Source: Polaribacter litorisediminis (lineage in GTDB: Bacteria > Bacteroidota > Bacteroidia > Flavobacteriales > Flavobacteriaceae). From it: a DNA stretch of 64,000 bases. Shown one piece after another: positions 54,362-62,694 of the stretch. Location: NCBI RefSeq assembly GCF_019968605.1, contig NZ_CP082966.1:2033001-2097000 (forward strand), given 5' to 3'. Made by a program: the position numbers and the translations under genes. The stretch's first letter is position 1; each line of letters starts with the position of its first letter. The notes beneath the pieces are model-generated. The model was not told the DNA's origin, made no database searches, and saw only the letters and a list, made by a program, of their open reading frames with translations.

Positions 54362-55126
54362 TTAAAGGGGCTTTAGTAAATCATCATGAATAAAGGTATA
54401 CCCTAAAACTTGTTGTACTTTTTTAGAACTGATAATTTTCCATTTATAAATCTCGTTATTTTCGAATTGTGGCATTTCGAGACCCATACTTAATTTGGCT
54501 GTGGTATAAAACTCCCTTCTTGTTGGGTGATGATTTGAACATACATTAAAAGTTTCATTCCAACAATTTTGAGCAATAATCGTATGGATAATTTCAATAC
54601 AATCTTCCCGGTGAACCATATTTACGAATCCGTTTGGTTGTGGAATTTTTCGCCCGTTTTTAAACCAATTTGCAGGGTGTCTTTCACCACCAAACAAACC
54701 AGCAAAACGAATAATGGTGGTTTCAAAAAAAGTAGTATCTCTAAATAAATTTTCAATTTCTGTTAACGGTGTTTCTAAAACAGCATCTTCTTCTGTCATT
54801 ACCTTATTTAAACTAGGGTATACAGAAGTTGAACTGATAAAAATTACTTTCTGAATTTTAGAATCCTGAATTTGAGCAAGCAAGCGCTCAAATCCGTCAA
54901 TATCTTTAGAGGTAATTGCAATAATTAAAATATCGGTATCTAAAAAAGCATCGAATTTCTCAAAATCACTAATATCAACCAAAAAAGCTTCCATATTATG
55001 AGACTCTAAATCCGCTAATTTCTCTTCGGAAGTTGTTGAACCTTTTACATGAAAACCATCCTCTAAAAAAGAAATTGCCAAAGGTTTTCCTAACCAGCCA
55101 GCCCCTAAAATACTAACGCTATTCAT
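54362..55126 (-). CDS. NAD(P)-binding epimerase/reductase, YeeZ-like
   Basis: A 254-residue short-chain-type Rossmann protein. SILGAGWLGKPLAISFLEDGFHVKGST is the cofactor motif (GxGxxG), VIFISSTSVYPSLN holds the serine and tyrosine region, and NGRKIPQPNGFVNMVHREDCIEII the substrate loop. The canonical YxxxK is not clear. It resembles the SDR family group that includes YeeZ. Substrate unknown; single gene, opposite to gldG. Confidence 0.82.
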   Translation of the reverse strand: MNSVSILGAGWLGKPLAISFLEDGFHVKGSTTSEEKLADLESHNMEAFLVDISDFEKFDAFLDTDILIIAITSKDIDGFERLLAQIQDSKIQKVIFISSTSVYPSLNKVMTEEDAVLETPLTEIENLFRDTTFFETTIIRFAGLFGGERHPANWFKNGRKIPQPNGFVNMVHREDCIEIIHTIIAQNCWNETFNVCSNHHPTRREFYTTAKLSMGLEMPQFENNEIYKWKIISSKKVQQVLGYTFIHDDLLKPL

Positions 55127-55358
55127 AAACTAAAACTAAATATGTTTCAACTTTATCAAAAAAAATAAAGCTGATTTTTAAAATAATTATGCAAATCTAC
55201 AGGCTTTAAATGAAAAAAGTGGTGAATTATTTGATGTTTTTTTATTAGCTATATGTTTCAATAAAAACTAAAAAAAACCGCAAGTTGGCAATGGCTTCTT
55301 AATACATAACAAAAAAATAATCAACATAGAGAAAATAAACTGAATTAAATGATTGATT

Positions 55359-56483
55359 TTAAACACATGGCAATTCAACATAAAAAATTGTTCCTTCTTG
55401 ATCATTACTAATAAAACCAATGTTCCCTTTTAAATAGTTTTCGCCCAATAGTTTCATACTGTAAGTCCCTAGACCTCTATTTCTACCTTTCGTTGAAAAT
55501 GAACGTTGAAAAATTTGTTTTTGCACATCCTCTGGAATAACCTTTTTATTATGTACCCAAAACCTAGCGATATCGCACTTTTTAGTGGAGCCTATACTAA
55601 TTACAGCGTCGGCATTACCTTCAGCTTCAGCAGCATTTTTTAGCATATTTACTAGTATTCTTGACAATAAAACTTTATCACTAATTAAAGTTATGTTCTC
55701 GCTATTTGGCAGTTTTGCAATATTTGCCTTTAATTCTTTATTGCTTGAAATAAGGCTTGCAGCTTCATCAATAACATCATTTGATTGTAATTCTAAATTA
55801 TTAACTTCTAGCTCACCAGATTCAGCAGATAAGATATTCCTAAAGGATAAAATTTGTTCAAGTAAAACTTTACTCGCTTTACCGATGATATCTATAACTT
55901 CTTTTTTCGATTCCTCATTCTCAGAGAATTCCAAAACGTCAGAGAGGCCACTTATTCCTCCTGCTGAATTCACCAAATCGTGTATAAATATTTTTTCCAA
56001 TTGCAGTTTTCTTTTCTCAGAACTGATGTCTGTGAGCGTTACAATATAAAACTGACTGCTCGCCAAACTTACTGGTACAGAGGTTACGGATAATTCTAAC
56101 GGAACTGTAAGCCCCTTTTTAACGGTTGTTATTCGTGCTTCCTTTGAAACTTTTTCATTTGTTTTTGCACTTTGCAAAATAGTTTTAAGTAAACCACATA
56201 CATCGCAAGAGACTGAGTTACCGCAACCATGAGGAGACTCTTTTGAATGTACACAAGATATAACTTCTCCAGGCCTTTCACCCAACAGCCCTATTTCAGA
56301 GGTCAGTTCAAACGTTTTTAAAAAATCATTACTAGCAAATATTATTTGTCGGTTGCTATTTAAAACGACCGTTACCGTAGAAATAGAATTAAATATGCCC
56401 GTGAAGAATCCTAACGAGTCAATTATAAGCCTTTCATTTTTTACCTCTTCAATAGATTGTCTTGTTTGTAGATCCATTCCCAA
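55359..56483 (-). CDS. PAS sensor histidine kinase with a four-cysteine loop
   Basis: A 374-residue cytoplasmic protein with no membrane segment. Residues ~25-155 are a PAS domain with an unusual insert holding C77, C87, C93 and C96 (CVHSKESPHGCGNSVSCDVC), a likely metal or Fe-S site. The phosphoacceptor region is IFIHDLVNSAGGI (H168), an HD-x-x-N type box, and the ATPase has LVNMLKNAAEA (N-box) and RGLGTYSMKLL (G2-box). The D-x-G-x-G box is replaced by WVHNKKV. No response regulator lies next to it. A redox or metal signal is inferred from the cysteines. Confidence 0.82.
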   Translation of the reverse strand: MGMDLQTRQSIEEVKNERLIIDSLGFFTGIFNSISTVTVVLNSNRQIIFASNDFLKTFELTSEIGLLGERPGEVISCVHSKESPHGCGNSVSCDVCGLLKTILQSAKTNEKVSKEARITTVKKGLTVPLELSVTSVPVSLASSQFYIVTLTDISSEKRKLQLEKIFIHDLVNSAGGISGLSDVLEFSENEESKKEVIDIIGKASKVLLEQILSFRNILSAESGELEVNNLELQSNDVIDEAASLISSNKELKANIAKLPNSENITLISDKVLLSRILVNMLKNAAEAEGNADAVISIGSTKKCDIARFWVHNKKVIPEDVQKQIFQRSFSTKGRNRGLGTYSMKLLGENYLKGNIGFISNDQEGTIFYVELPCV

Positions 56484-56836
56484 AATTTTATACCGTTAAT
56501 TCTAAAAATTATATTTGAAATATTTCTATGTAAAAATAAAGTTTAAATTTAAAAATTTATATGACAAAAATCACAAAATTCTTGGGTATAAATTCTCTCT
56601 TAAAAAAGCCTGTAAGGACCAACACTTTAGATTATGTTGTATAAATCCTTGAATAATTTTGCTAAAAACGAGCAAAAACGCCAGTATTTTTTTTTAATTG
56701 ATAAACGGTTTAAAATATTTAACGCTAGAAGACAGCTATAAATACAATAATTAATTTACGTAGTTTTAGAGGCATCATCAATGCCCAATATTAGATGTGT
56801 CAAATCTATTTCAGTATAATACAAGAAAAAAATAAT
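56484..56836. other. 353-base gap without a gene
   Basis: AT-rich, between two minus-strand genes. I see no ORF with family features, no strong hairpin and no repeat. It should contain the promoter of the PAS kinase gene. Confidence 0.4.
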
Positions 56837-57232
56837 TTATGAGTCTTTTGATTCCATTGTTTCTTGCAAAATTTCTGGTAATTTATTTTTAAAACTTGCT
56901 GCATTCTCTCGGTAAGAAACTAATTTTTGTTTCGAAATCATCACTAATAAATCTTGCTGTAATGTAAATAAAGTTCCTGTCCTGAAAGATTCCATAAGTA
57001 AGCTTTCTAATTCGAGCATAGCGTTTTTTAAAGAAAATTTTTTGTATTTATTTTCGGTGGCATGTCGATATTTAAATTCAAAAATCTCCTGACCATCAAT
57101 GACAAATGCACGCACATAGACATTTAAAAGACCTTCTTTCTTTCTGAGCGGCTTACTTAAGGTTAATTTTACAAAAACATCGTCTTTAACACTCTGTTGC
57201 AATACTTCAAAAAAATGTTCAAGTTTATTCAT
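56837..57232 (-). CDS. conserved-looking protein of unknown function
   Basis: A 131-residue soluble protein. The middle reads KKEGLLNVYVRAFVIDGQEIFEFKYRHATENKYKKFSL, an alternating strand pattern, followed by two helices (LENAMLELESLLMESF, ENAASFKNKLPEIL). It faintly recalls the N-terminal segment found before SAM-dependent methyltransferase domains in Bacteroidota, but the methyltransferase part is absent. That comparison is from memory and weak. It lies 72 bases downstream of a MITE copy that sits upstream of its start. Confidence 0.55.
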   Translation of the reverse strand: MNKLEHFFEVLQQSVKDDVFVKLTLSKPLRKKEGLLNVYVRAFVIDGQEIFEFKYRHATENKYKKFSLKNAMLELESLLMESFRTGTLFTLQQDLLVMISKQKLVSYRENAASFKNKLPEILQETMESKDS

Positions 57233-57258
57233 GCTGTAAAGGTAAAATGTTTTACAAC

Positions 57259-57288
57259 AAAAAACGTCACTTAAAAGGGACGTTTTTT
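57259..57288. terminator. intrinsic terminator, probably of the decarboxylase operon
   Basis: AAAAAACGTC and GACGTTTTTT form a 10-bp stem around a 10-base loop. On the minus strand it follows the decarboxylase stop (57560) by about 270 bases, and a MITE copy fills most of that space. I infer that the element inserted between the gene and its terminator. Confidence 0.75.
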
Positions 57289-57304
57289 AGACAATAAATA
57301 TCAT

Positions 57305-57525
57305 TGTTGTCGGATAAAAGATAAAAAGACCGCTTTCGCTGTTAGAATAAAGAACAAAGACTTGAATGTAACTAACTGAAAAACAATATTATTATGATTT
57401 TAAATTTTTCGATACATCATAAATTCTAAAGCGGTTTTAAAAGCAAGGTATGCTACTTTAAAGGCTCTTCAAAATCAATATTATCAATACTTTAAAACAC
57501 TTTAGCTAATTTTAATCGGACAACA
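57305..57525. mobile_element. MITE-like element, copy 2
   Basis: 221 bases bounded by TGTTGTCGGATAAAA and TTTTAATCGGACAACA; one mismatch in the left end compared with copy 1 at 32592-32819. It is about 93% identical to copy 1 by eye and in the same orientation. It carries no ORF of useful length. AATAAAT occurs on both flanks, a possible target duplication. Confidence 0.8.
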
Positions 57526-57559
57526 CTAAATAAATCTATTTAAAATTTTAATAATTTTT

Positions 57560-58957
57560 CTATACGCTCAATACTTCTTGTTTTGCCAAGTTTGGTGTTT
57601 TCTCCACAAAATCTTCTAAAACAGCAAAGAAGTTCAAAATATCTTCTTTTTCGTTATTGGCGTTAATCGTTACCAATCTTATAAAGGTATCTTCTTGGAA
57701 AGAACCAAAACCAACTACTGTAATTTGGTTTTTATACAAGGCGGTACAAAGCGTCTTCGGATCTATATTTTTATAATTAAAACATACTGAAATGGAATCA
57801 TTAAAACTATACAAAGTATAATCAGGATTGCTTCTAATATACGCTAAAGCAACCTCTGCTAATTCGAATTGTTGTTCTACAATTTCTTTTAAACCATTTG
57901 TTCCAACAGATTTCCAAAGCGTCCAAAACTTTAAGGCATCATTTCTACGTCCACATTGAAAAGAAGTTTTCCCTAAATTAAAATCATCACCATCTGTTTG
58001 ATATAAATAATCAGCGTCATTACTAAACGAATTGTACAAATGTTTTTTATCATTCACTAAAATAATAGAACAGGTTAATGGTGTTCCTAACATTTTATGT
58101 GCATTGTAACTAAAAGAGTTCGATCTTTCTACTCCTTTTACCAAATGTTTGTATTGATCACTAAAAATTACGCTTCCGCAATAAGCACCATCAACATGCA
58201 ACCAAATTTTATACTTTTCTGTAATATCTGCAATTTTATCAATCGGATCGAAAGCTCCGAGCACTGTTGTTCCGGCAGTAGCATTTACATAGGTCGGAAT
58301 ATCGCCGTTTTCAATATCTTTTAGAATTTGCTCCTCTAAATCCTCTGGAATCATTCTTCCTTTTGTATCTACCTTAATATAACGAATATTATTTCTCCCA
58401 ATTCCGGCAAAACTTGCATTTTTATCATTTGAATAATGACATTCTTTAGAAGTATAAATAATCAATGGTTTCGTCATTCCATTTAATCTACAAGCAGGAT
58501 CTTTAGCGTCACGCCCCATAATTAACCCCATATAATTACTCATAGAACCGCCAGTAGGAAATGTCCCATTACTTTTAGCTCCGTACCCAATTAAATTGCA
58601 CGATTGTCTTATAATTTCTTGCTCAATACCCACTTGTGGTCCTGCAACTTTATAAGTATACATGCTATTATTTAGCATTACCGCTAATAAATCTCCTAAA
58701 ATTGCTTTGCTTTGTCTTCCTCCAAAAAGCTGATTAAAAAATAAGTTTGTTGCCGTTTTTGGCGTAGAAATCAAAACTTCACGAAGTAAAGATTTAAACG
58801 CATCATCGATCATTCCACTCTTGTTTAGCGAAAGATCAATAGTATTGTATAATGCATTGGATTCTATTCTTTCTGCCACAGGGTTTTCTGCTTCTTCGTT
58901 GATTAAAACTTCCACAAGTTCATTAAATAAAATTAAATCACTTTTTAAATCTGCCAT
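57560..58957 (-). CDS. group II PLP decarboxylase, likely cysteine sulfinate/glutamate decarboxylase
   Basis: A 465-residue PLP decarboxylase. The Schiff-base lysine is K288 in SYNAHKMLGTPLTCS, the cofactor aspartate D256 in LHVDGAYCG, and the ring-stacking histidine H174 in SKECHYS. QCGRRNDALKFWTLWKSVGTNGL matches the block shared by animal GAD and CSAD. The gene follows a cysteine dioxygenase gene by 31 bases on the same strand, so cysteine sulfinate is the most likely substrate, giving hypotaurine. Glutamate or aspartate remain possible. Confidence 0.85.
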   Translation of the reverse strand: MADLKSDLILFNELVEVLINEEAENPVAERIESNALYNTIDLSLNKSGMIDDAFKSLLREVLISTPKTATNLFFNQLFGGRQSKAILGDLLAVMLNNSMYTYKVAGPQVGIEQEIIRQSCNLIGYGAKSNGTFPTGGSMSNYMGLIMGRDAKDPACRLNGMTKPLIIYTSKECHYSNDKNASFAGIGRNNIRYIKVDTKGRMIPEDLEEQILKDIENGDIPTYVNATAGTTVLGAFDPIDKIADITEKYKIWLHVDGAYCGSVIFSDQYKHLVKGVERSNSFSYNAHKMLGTPLTCSIILVNDKKHLYNSFSNDADYLYQTDGDDFNLGKTSFQCGRRNDALKFWTLWKSVGTNGLKEIVEQQFELAEVALAYIRSNPDYTLYSFNDSISVCFNYKNIDPKTLCTALYKNQITVVGFGSFQEDTFIRLVTINANNEKEDILNFFAVLEDFVEKTPNLAKQEVLSV

Positions 58958-58988
58958 ATAGTATTTTATCTTGTACTTTTATTATTGA

Positions 58989-59522
58989 TTATGTAGGGGT
59001 ATTGTAACACAAATTTTTGGAGACAAAAGTTTTTGATTTTTCATCAAACATGTTACATATTCGGATTGGCTTCGCATATAAATGAAGAGACATACTTCTT
59101 TTGTTAGCAATATTTTCTAATCGATGAAACCCCATAAAATCTTTCATATAGCTAATTTCATTCGCTTTTGAAATGGCTGTTTTTACAAGGTTCAAATGAC
59201 CATTTTTATCTTGCTTATAAATGGTTTCTTTAAATTCACCTTCGATAATTTTTACCCAGCATTCTTCTCCACCATGATCGTGAATAGCTGTTCGATGCCC
59301 TTCGCACCAACATAGTAAGATTAATTGAAATTTATCTGTATCTACAATACAATTTCGAGTGTAGCATTCTTCAGACCACGAAGCATAATTCTCAACGTCG
59401 GTCTTTTGGAGTTTTGTAGTATGTATTATGTGATTAAAAGTCGTCCTCTCCCCTTCCGAAAGCGCCGTAATTAAATCGTTTAAAGTTTGAAGTGTTGTTG
59501 TGGTATTTTCGTTTGAATTCAA
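58989..59522 (-). CDS. cysteine dioxygenase
   Basis: A 177-residue cupin oxidising cysteine to cysteine sulfinate. Iron ligands are H81, H83 (AIHDHGGEEC) and H133 (GFHRLEN). C88 aligns with the mammalian Cys93 and Y149 (SLHLYAKP) with Tyr157, so the Cys-Tyr crosslink residues are both present. Many bacterial family members have glycine at the cysteine position (recalled). It is the first gene of a two-gene unit with a decarboxylase, pointing to hypotaurine/taurine synthesis. Confidence 0.88.
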   Translation of the reverse strand: MNSNENTTTTLQTLNDLITALSEGERTTFNHIIHTTKLQKTDVENYASWSEECYTRNCIVDTDKFQLILLCWCEGHRTAIHDHGGEECWVKIIEGEFKETIYKQDKNGHLNLVKTAISKANEISYMKDFMGFHRLENIANKRSMSLHLYAKPIRICNMFDEKSKTFVSKNLCYNTPT

Positions 59523-59810
59523 AATAATAGATTCTTTTTGTTATTCATTTAATGCACAAACCCAAAGTTTTTCCCTAAGTATAACTACATAATTGAGCTC
59601 ATGTATGTAAAAACACAATTTTTCAAATATAGTCAATTTTAGCCTTTTTTATTCAATTTTTAGCAATTTATAAAGAATTTAAAACTAAAATCATCAAAAA
59701 TATCATTTTTTTGACTCATTTTAAAAATCTTCAAAATCTTGTTTTCATCTACTTTGTAAGATTTTTTAAGATCATAACTCAGTAAAAATAAACCACAACA
59801 ATATAGCATA
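59523..59810. other. AT-rich upstream region of the cysteine dioxygenase operon
   Basis: No gene seen. It presumably holds the promoter of the cysteine dioxygenase gene; I found no clear TAnnTTTG/TTG pair. It leads into the relic region on its right. Confidence 0.35.
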
Positions 59811-59876
59811 ATGAAAGGTTCAAATTTCATCATCAAAATAACTGAAATGCGTCTATATGTTGTGTTATTTTTCTAA
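59811..59876 (+). pseudogene. relic of a receptor-type signal peptide
   Basis: A 21-codon ORF, MKGSNFIIKITEMRLYVVLFF-stop, looks like the beginning of a SusC-type TonB-dependent receptor, whose signal peptides in this phylum often start with a basic stretch then MRL...LLF. Nothing recognisable continues after the stop, so I read it as a leftover start. It could be coincidental. Confidence 0.35.
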
Positions 59877-60058
59877 TCGGAATTCTAGCTTATAGCCGCA
59901 TAAAAAGCATGAGCAAGTGCTATATTGATGGTAATAAAATGGGATTTTAGGCAGTTGCCTTTTCCGTAAAAGCAGTAAGAATTTGGTTGGCTATTAATTG
60001 AAGTTCCTACACCTTCTTTTGCTGTATTGATGTTTGTTGGTGGTACTGTTTCAAAAAA

Positions 60059-60361
60059 CACCCTCTAAGAATTGACGCTAATAAAGAATTTCTTGAAACA
60101 AACTATACTCAAGGCAGCCCCATAGAGGTAGCCGCCTGCCGGCAGCCAGGTTTCGCACGTTTCATACTGAATCAAGTTGAGCACAAGCTTTGACCTAAAA
60201 AGGTCATAAACCAAAATTCTATTATTTAGATTCCCGTTACCCAATCTAGTTGAGCATAAATTTCACGGGAATGACAATTTCAATGCCCCCCCAGGCAGCC
60301 CATCGAGGAATTCTTTTCGATTAAAATGATTGAAGAAATTGATGCGCAATCTAAAAGATAA
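60059..60361 (+). pseudogene. 3' relic of an unidentified gene split by a repeat insertion
   Basis: The frame from 60059 reads HPLRIDANKEFLETNYTQGSPIE, then enters a repeat and stops. If 60129-60308 is removed, keeping one of two near-identical 16-17-base flanks, the frame continues EFFSIKMIEEIDAQSKR-stop at 60361. The open tail after excision argues that this was a real coding sequence. I cannot name the family. Upstream (59950-60058) the frame is broken. Confidence 0.5.
60129..60292. mobile_element. 164-bp GC-richer repeat insertion with direct flanks
   Basis: The flanks AGGCAGCCCCATAGAGG (60112-60128) and AGGCAGCCCATCGAGG (60293-60308) are near-identical direct repeats. Inside are a GCC-rich palindrome (GCCGCCTGCCGGCAG, 60130-60144) and a hairpin ATTCCCGT...ACGGGAAT (about 60230-60271), plus a C-run at 60286-60292. 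It looks like a composite of small dispersed palindromic repeats; no ORF. Confidence 0.55.
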
Positions 60362-60416
60362 AAAACATTGAAAATAAAAGCGTTTATCATTTGAATTTAG
60401 TGGTATCACTCATAAA

Positions 60417-60446
60417 AAAAGCTCAAGAACTAAATCTTGAGCTTTT
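60417..60446. terminator. intrinsic terminator after typA
   Basis: AAAAGCTCAAG and CTTGAGCTTTT form an 11-bp stem around AACTAAAT. On the minus strand it follows the typA stop (60500) by about 54 bases, and the T-run is on the correct side. Confidence 0.85.
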
Positions 60447-60499
60447 GGGTTTATAATTTTAAGATTTCTCTTATCATCAAAATATTTATAGAAAATAAA

Positions 60500-62272
60500 T
60501 TATGGTCTAAAAACAATCTTACGCATACGCAAGCTTTCTGGAGTAACCTCTAAATATTCATCAGCCTTAATATATTCCATATTTTCCTCTAAAGAGAAAT
60601 CTATTTTTGGTGCGATTTTCATGGCATCATCTGTACCAGATTTACGCATGTTTGTTAATTGCTTTCCTTTAATTAAATTCACAGCCATGTCATCAGATTT
60701 ACTGTTCTCTCCAATTACTTGACCAATATAAATTTCTTCGTTAATATCGATAAAGAAGCGACCTCTATCTTGCAAACGATCTAAAGCATACGCTGTAGCT
60801 TTACCCGCAGCAGAAGAAACAATTGCTCCTTTAATTTCTTCAGAGAACTCTCCTTTAAAAGGACCGTATTCACTAAATCTATGATTTATGATGGCAGTAC
60901 CAGCGGTTGCCGTTAAAATCTTATTACGCAAACCTATTAAACCTCTCGAAGGAATCGTGAATTCTAAATGTTGTAAATCGCCTTTTGGCTCCATGACCAA
61001 TAAATCGCCTTTTCTTAAAGAAACTAAATTAATTGCTTTAGAAGCAACATCTTCAGGAACATCAATAGAAAGGGTTTCATAAGGTTCAGATTTTACACCA
61101 TCAATATCTTTTATAATTACTTGAGGTCTTCCTACTTGTAATTCATAGCCTTCTCTTCGCATGGTTTCGATTAATACTGATAAGTGTAAAACTCCACGTC
61201 CGTAAACGTTAAATTTATCTTCACTATCTGTTGTATCTACGCGTAAAGCAAGGTTTTTTTCCATTTCTTTAAACAACCTGTCACGCAAATGACGAGACGT
61301 TACAAACTTACCTTCTTTACCAAAGAAAGGAGAGTTGTTAATTGTAAATAACATACTCATGGTAGGTTGATCTACTTCAATTCTTGGCAAGGCTTCCGGA
61401 TTTTCTAAATCTGCAATCGTATCTCCTATTTCAAAACCTTCTAATCCCGTAATTGCACAGATATCTCCACTTCTAACTTTATCTGTTTTGGCTTTACCCA
61501 TCCCTTCAAAAATATGAAGTTCTTTAATTCTTACTTTTTTAGTAGAGCCATCTGCCTTCATTAACATATAATCTTTACCTTCTTCCAAATCTCCTCGAAA
61601 AACACGACCAATAGCAATTCTACCTGTAAAAGCAGAAAAATCTAACGATGTAATTTGCATTTGTGGCGATCCTTCTCTGTAAGGCGCTTCTGGTATCGAT
61701 TCAATTACAGCATCTAATAAATCTAAAATATCTTCTTTTGGGTCTTTCCAATCTGTAGACATCCAACCGTTTTTAGCAGAACCGTAAATAGTTGCAAAAT
61801 CTAATTGATCTTCTGTTGCGTCTAAAGCAAACATTAAATCAAATACTTTTTCGTGTACTAAATCAGGAGTACAGTTTTCTTTATCAACTTTATTGACAAC
61901 AACAATTGGCGTTAATCCTAACTCTAAAGCCTTTCCTAACACAAAACGAGTTTGTGGCATAGGACCTTCAAACGCATCTACTAAAAGCAAAACACCATCT
62001 GCCATTTTTAATACGCGCTCCACCTCTCCTCCAAAATCGGCGTGACCAGGAGTATCAATTACATTAATTTTTACATCCTTATAATTTACTGATACATTTT
62101 TAGAAAGAATAGTAATTCCTCTTTCTCTTTCTAAATCATTATTGTCTAACAATAAATCGGTACGTTCTTTACGGTCGTCTAAAATTTTTGCCTGATCTAT
62201 AATTTTATCTACCAAAGTAGTTTTTCCGTGATCGACATGGGCAATAATTGCGATGTTTCTTATTGATTGCAT
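60500..62272 (-). CDS. typA: ribosome-associated translational GTPase TypA/BipA
   Basis: I start it at ATG 62272 (590 residues, MQSIRNIAIIAHVDHGKTT). A longer frame to 62389 adds an unrelated 39 residues and would place the start upstream of the probable promoter. GTPase motifs: AHVDHGKTT (11-19), DTPGHADFGGEV, NKVDKE. Then come domain II, the EF-G-like domains and the BipA-specific C-terminus (KGDLQHLEFTIPSRGLIGLRNKILTATAGTAIINHRF). It binds ribosomes and acts in assembly or stress translation. Confidence 0.95.
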   Translation of the reverse strand: MQSIRNIAIIAHVDHGKTTLVDKIIDQAKILDDRKERTDLLLDNNDLERERGITILSKNVSVNYKDVKINVIDTPGHADFGGEVERVLKMADGVLLLVDAFEGPMPQTRFVLGKALELGLTPIVVVNKVDKENCTPDLVHEKVFDLMFALDATEDQLDFATIYGSAKNGWMSTDWKDPKEDILDLLDAVIESIPEAPYREGSPQMQITSLDFSAFTGRIAIGRVFRGDLEEGKDYMLMKADGSTKKVRIKELHIFEGMGKAKTDKVRSGDICAITGLEGFEIGDTIADLENPEALPRIEVDQPTMSMLFTINNSPFFGKEGKFVTSRHLRDRLFKEMEKNLALRVDTTDSEDKFNVYGRGVLHLSVLIETMRREGYELQVGRPQVIIKDIDGVKSEPYETLSIDVPEDVASKAINLVSLRKGDLLVMEPKGDLQHLEFTIPSRGLIGLRNKILTATAGTAIINHRFSEYGPFKGEFSEEIKGAIVSSAAGKATAYALDRLQDRGRFFIDINEEIYIGQVIGENSKSDDMAVNLIKGKQLTNMRKSGTDDAMKIAPKIDFSLEENMEYIKADEYLEVTPESLRMRKIVFRP

Positions 62273-62294
62273 TTGTGCTTTCTTAAATTTCGTG

Positions 62295-62302
62295 CAAAAA
62301 TA
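62295..62302 (-). promoter_or_regulatory. putative -7 promoter box of typA
   Basis: On the minus strand TATTTTTG followed by CA matches the Bacteroidota TAnnTTTG box and lies 22 bases upstream of the chosen typA start, which supports that start. The same octamer plus CA precedes the esterase gene at 39817. Confidence 0.5.
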
Positions 62303-62410
62303 GTGGTTTACAGCCGATATATTTGTTTTTTTTCTATTTATTTTATATCGTTTATTGTATGATAAAAATCTAGTACTTAAAAGAAGCACAAAAAAGTTTT
62401 GCGCATAAAA

Positions 62411-62439
62411 AAAACCATCAAAAATTATTTTTTTGACAG
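62411..62439 (-). terminator. weak terminator after the 63-residue gene
   Basis: Read on the minus strand, CTGTCAAAAA pairs with TTTTTGATGG (two G-U pairs in RNA) around a 5-base loop and runs into a T-rich stretch. It follows the small gene's stop (62476) by about 36 bases. Confidence 0.6.
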
Positions 62440-62475
62440 TCTTTTTTTCTGTTTATTTATATGATATTTTGCTAA

Positions 62476-62667
62476 TTAAAACCCATCTCCTCCTTGTGCT
62501 GGTGGTTCACTTCCAGGTGAGGATGCTTGGGATTTTTGAGGGTTTAAAAATATATAAGTTCCTAAAGCAGTTAAAGCAGCATACTTACCATAATCCCCTA
62601 TTATTTTAATAGCCTCTTTACGTGTAATTTCTTCAGGAGTATCTTGTGTTTTATTATTTTTTTTCAT
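62476..62667 (-). CDS. small protein with a twin-arginine-less membrane anchor
   Basis: A 63-residue protein: charged start KKNNKTQDTPEEITRKEAIKIIGDYGKY, one hydrophobic helix AALTALGTYIFLNP (about residues 33-46), then a small-residue tail SQASSPGSEPPAQGGDGF. The tail after the helix looks extracytoplasmic. It lies 27 bases downstream of a T9SS type A protein gene on the same strand and should be co-transcribed. I do not recognise a named family. It may be a partner of, or companion peptide for, the secreted protein (inference). Confidence 0.65.
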   Translation of the reverse strand: MKKNNKTQDTPEEITRKEAIKIIGDYGKYAALTALGTYIFLNPQKSQASSPGSEPPAQGGDGF

Positions 62668-62694
62668 AATAATTAGTTTTTAAAAGTATCTTGA

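Noticed and set aside
62273..62389. N-terminal extension of typA
   Set aside because: The added residues do not resemble TypA, and the probable promoter box lies inside the extension.
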